From Campylobacter jejuni (GTDB lineage: Bacteria > Campylobacterota > Campylobacteria > Campylobacterales > Campylobacteraceae): 45,367 nt of DNA. Below are positions 43,916 through 45,367 of the stretch, in pieces (the first letter of the stretch is position 1; each line of letters begins with the position of its first letter). The DNA is taken from the NCBI RefSeq assembly GCF_002179635.1, contig NZ_NFOE01000045.1:1-45367 (forward strand), written 5' to 3'. The notes under the pieces were generated by a model. It was not told the DNA's origin and ran no database searches. It was given only the letters and a program-made list of their open reading frames with translations. The translations under genes and the position numbers were made by a program.

Positions 43916-45367
43916 ATGAATAAATTTTTAAAAAACCAAACTTATGTTGATGATATAAATTTTAGCACTTTACAATATGATGAAACAGTTTTACCTACAG
44001 AATTAGAGTGTTGTTATAATGAATTTAAATACTATCAAAAAAGCAATAATGAAATAGCAACACTAGGTTGGGCTGTTAGTTATCAGCTTCAAGTATTGTG
44101 GCAAAATAGCCCTAAGATAGATACAATACAAAATTATCATCTTTCTATAAAACAAAATAAACCTAATAATCCCCAAGCAGAACAAAGACTAAAAGAAATA
44201 CAAATTTTCTTACAAAGTAAAGGTATAGAACCCCTTATTTTACACTACACTCCTTATCCAAACAACACACAAACTCAAAAGATGAAAAAACTAAGGCAAA
44301 ATTCAGAGCGTTTTTCACGCCATGTAGATAATAAAACAAATGAAGTAAGAGAAGAAAAGCGTTCTATTAAATTTTACACTACGCTAGATTGGGATAAGTT
44401 TTATTCTCATTTTCCTATAATAAAAAGACTAAGTAAAAAATTTCATACAAAAGAAGACATATACACTCAAAATTTTACAAAGCAAATAGAAATAATCTTA
44501 CAAAAAACTCATAATTTTTTGACATTAAAAAATTTACCTCAAGGAGAATATAAATTTGATTTTGCTATCGATATAAAAGAAAATCGAAGCGATAAAAATG
44601 AAGAATCTTATATCATCATTAAAGAAAATGATGAAATTTCAAAAGATTATAAACGCATTTTAGACTGTAAGCCCTATGAGCTTGATACTTTAAATTGTCA
44701 ATATATAGGTATGGGTGATGATGAGTTTTTCAGACAAATTTGGCAAAATTTAGGTATAAATATTGCAGAGAAATTTAAGGTAGATTTTTCTTATGCTAGA
44801 CTTGATAAATTTATTTTTGCGACATCACCATTTGGACTTACTTATAATACATATGAGACTTTGGAGCAAACTTATGATGAACTCATGCAAGATCTATCTC
44901 TTTATGCTTGTAGTGGTAAATTTTCTTTTAATTTTGTTCCTTCGAAATTAAGCATTAAAAAAGAAATTCAAGGAGATAGAGAAAAGGTATCATACCGCGT
45001 TGATGAAATGCTTGTTTATGTTTATGATAGCTTTGATTTTTTAGATCAAGGACACGAATTTGATGATGATGGAAATTTTATCAAGCTAGGACAACCTGTT
45101 GGAGCTTGGGATTTTAATGAAAAGATTTTTAGTATTTGGGGATCTACAAGACAAATGGGAACTTATGATAAAAATAAAATTATCAAAACTGTTGTAGAAA
45201 TTGTGGATAAAAAAATAACCTTTGAAGATATTCTCCGATCTCCAAAAACCAAACAATACTATCTTTACAATCAAGATTATCAAGATTATCAAAAATTCAC
45301 TCCTTATGGTTTGGACTTTAAACTTTATAGTAAGGATTTTATCACTAAACTTGATTTTAAAGATAAA
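43916..45367 (+). CDS. Large hypothetical protein, possibly DUF6402 (type VI secretion/polymorphic toxin associated), partial at window end
   Basis: Open frame of 484 codons from ATG 43916 to the window edge, 3' end missing. The N-terminal half includes MNKFLKNQTYVDDINFSTLQ, GWAVSYQLQVLWQNSPKIDT and EPLILHYTPYPNNTQTQKMK. The later half has FRQIWQNLGINIAEKFKVDF and VDEMLVYVYDSFDFLDQGHE with GQPVGAWDFNEKIFSIWGST, which resembles the conserved D-x-Y/F-DF and G-x-W core I associate with DUF6402. There is no signal peptide or membrane helix. A Lys/Arg-rich stretch lies near residues 120-150. The ribosome binding site is weak (CAGG at 43903-43906); an in-frame stop just upstream (43901) fixes the start region. 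Homology is tentative; the intact frame contrasts with its broken neighbours. Confidence 0.7.
   Translation, partial: MNKFLKNQTYVDDINFSTLQYDETVLPTELECCYNEFKYYQKSNNEIATLGWAVSYQLQVLWQNSPKIDTIQNYHLSIKQNKPNNPQAEQRLKEIQIFLQSKGIEPLILHYTPYPNNTQTQKMKKLRQNSERFSRHVDNKTNEVREEKRSIKFYTTLDWDKFYSHFPIIKRLSKKFHTKEDIYTQNFTKQIEIILQKTHNFLTLKNLPQGEYKFDFAIDIKENRSDKNEESYIIIKENDEISKDYKRILDCKPYELDTLNCQYIGMGDDEFFRQIWQNLGINIAEKFKVDFSYARLDKFIFATSPFGLTYNTYETLEQTYDELMQDLSLYACSGKFSFNFVPSKLSIKKEIQGDREKVSYRVDEMLVYVYDSFDFLDQGHEFDDDGNFIKLGQPVGAWDFNEKIFSIWGSTRQMGTYDKNKIIKTVVEIVDKKITFEDILRSPKTKQYYLYNQDYQDYQKFTPYGLDFKLYSKDFITKLDFKDK

Noticed and set aside
1-45367. tRNA, rRNA, CRISPR arrays, insertion sequences
   Set aside because: No cloverleaf, rRNA-like stretch, regularly spaced repeat or transposase was found; intergenic gaps are short and AT-rich.

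Overview
The window is very AT-rich chromosomal DNA from a Campylobacter, probably a thermotolerant species near C. jejuni or the C. lari group. The evidence is gene content and order: peb4-fba, a MotA-like/OmpA-like pair, dsbD-ppk2, nadE-lpxK-thrC-kdsB, an aguA/aguB cluster and dnaE, mostly with AAGGA-type ribosome binding sites and TATAAT-type -10 boxes. Orthologue comparisons (Cj numbers) are from memory and were not searched. No rRNA, tRNA, CRISPR array or insertion sequence was seen.

Layout. (1) 116-7595: an MFS transporter coupled to a CocE/NonD hydrolase, then, convergent across a bidirectional terminator, the large Aas fusion (LplT-like flippase + PlsC acyltransferase + acyl-ACP synthetase) and a nitroreductase. 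(2) 7723-13449: a macA-macB-outer membrane lipoprotein efflux operon, then gltS. (3) 13478-25144: the nth / peb4-fba / MotA-like-OmpA-like / PLP enzyme / Na+ symporter block, an NDH-2-like flavoprotein, a MOSC protein, dsbD and ppk2. (4) 25154-30907: an amino-acid ABC permease convergent with a minus-strand operon nadE-lpxK-thrC-kdsB-AAC(6')-like acetyltransferase-glnH. (5) 30969-35213: a metallo-hydrolase, a small membrane protein, and an operon for agmatine to putrescine (aguA, aguB) enclosing a cation-efflux gene and followed by a DJ-1/PfpI protein. (6) 35237-35476 (minus): a SelW-like selenoprotein whose selenocysteine is encoded by an in-frame UGA, so ordinary gene calling misses it. (7) 35580-39173: dnaE.

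From 39174 to the end the character changes. This is an accessory region of broken reading frames: gene remnants, an intact DUF805 membrane protein, a roughly 820-codon WG-repeat lipoprotein gene broken by eight single-base indels, further remnants, a broken membrane protein gene, and an open frame of at least 484 codons running off the window, which may be a DUF6402 (type VI secretion or polymorphic-toxin associated) protein. The preceding 39 kb shows no frameshift, so the damage is local.

Best leads: the SelW-like CxxU gene with its SECIS-like hairpin; the indel-only WG-repeat gene and surrounding decayed island; the MotA/MotB-like pair with a long tail that resembles ZorA/ZorB in layout; an AAC(6')-like acetyltransferase in a core operon; and an inverted repeat that buries the aas ribosome binding site.
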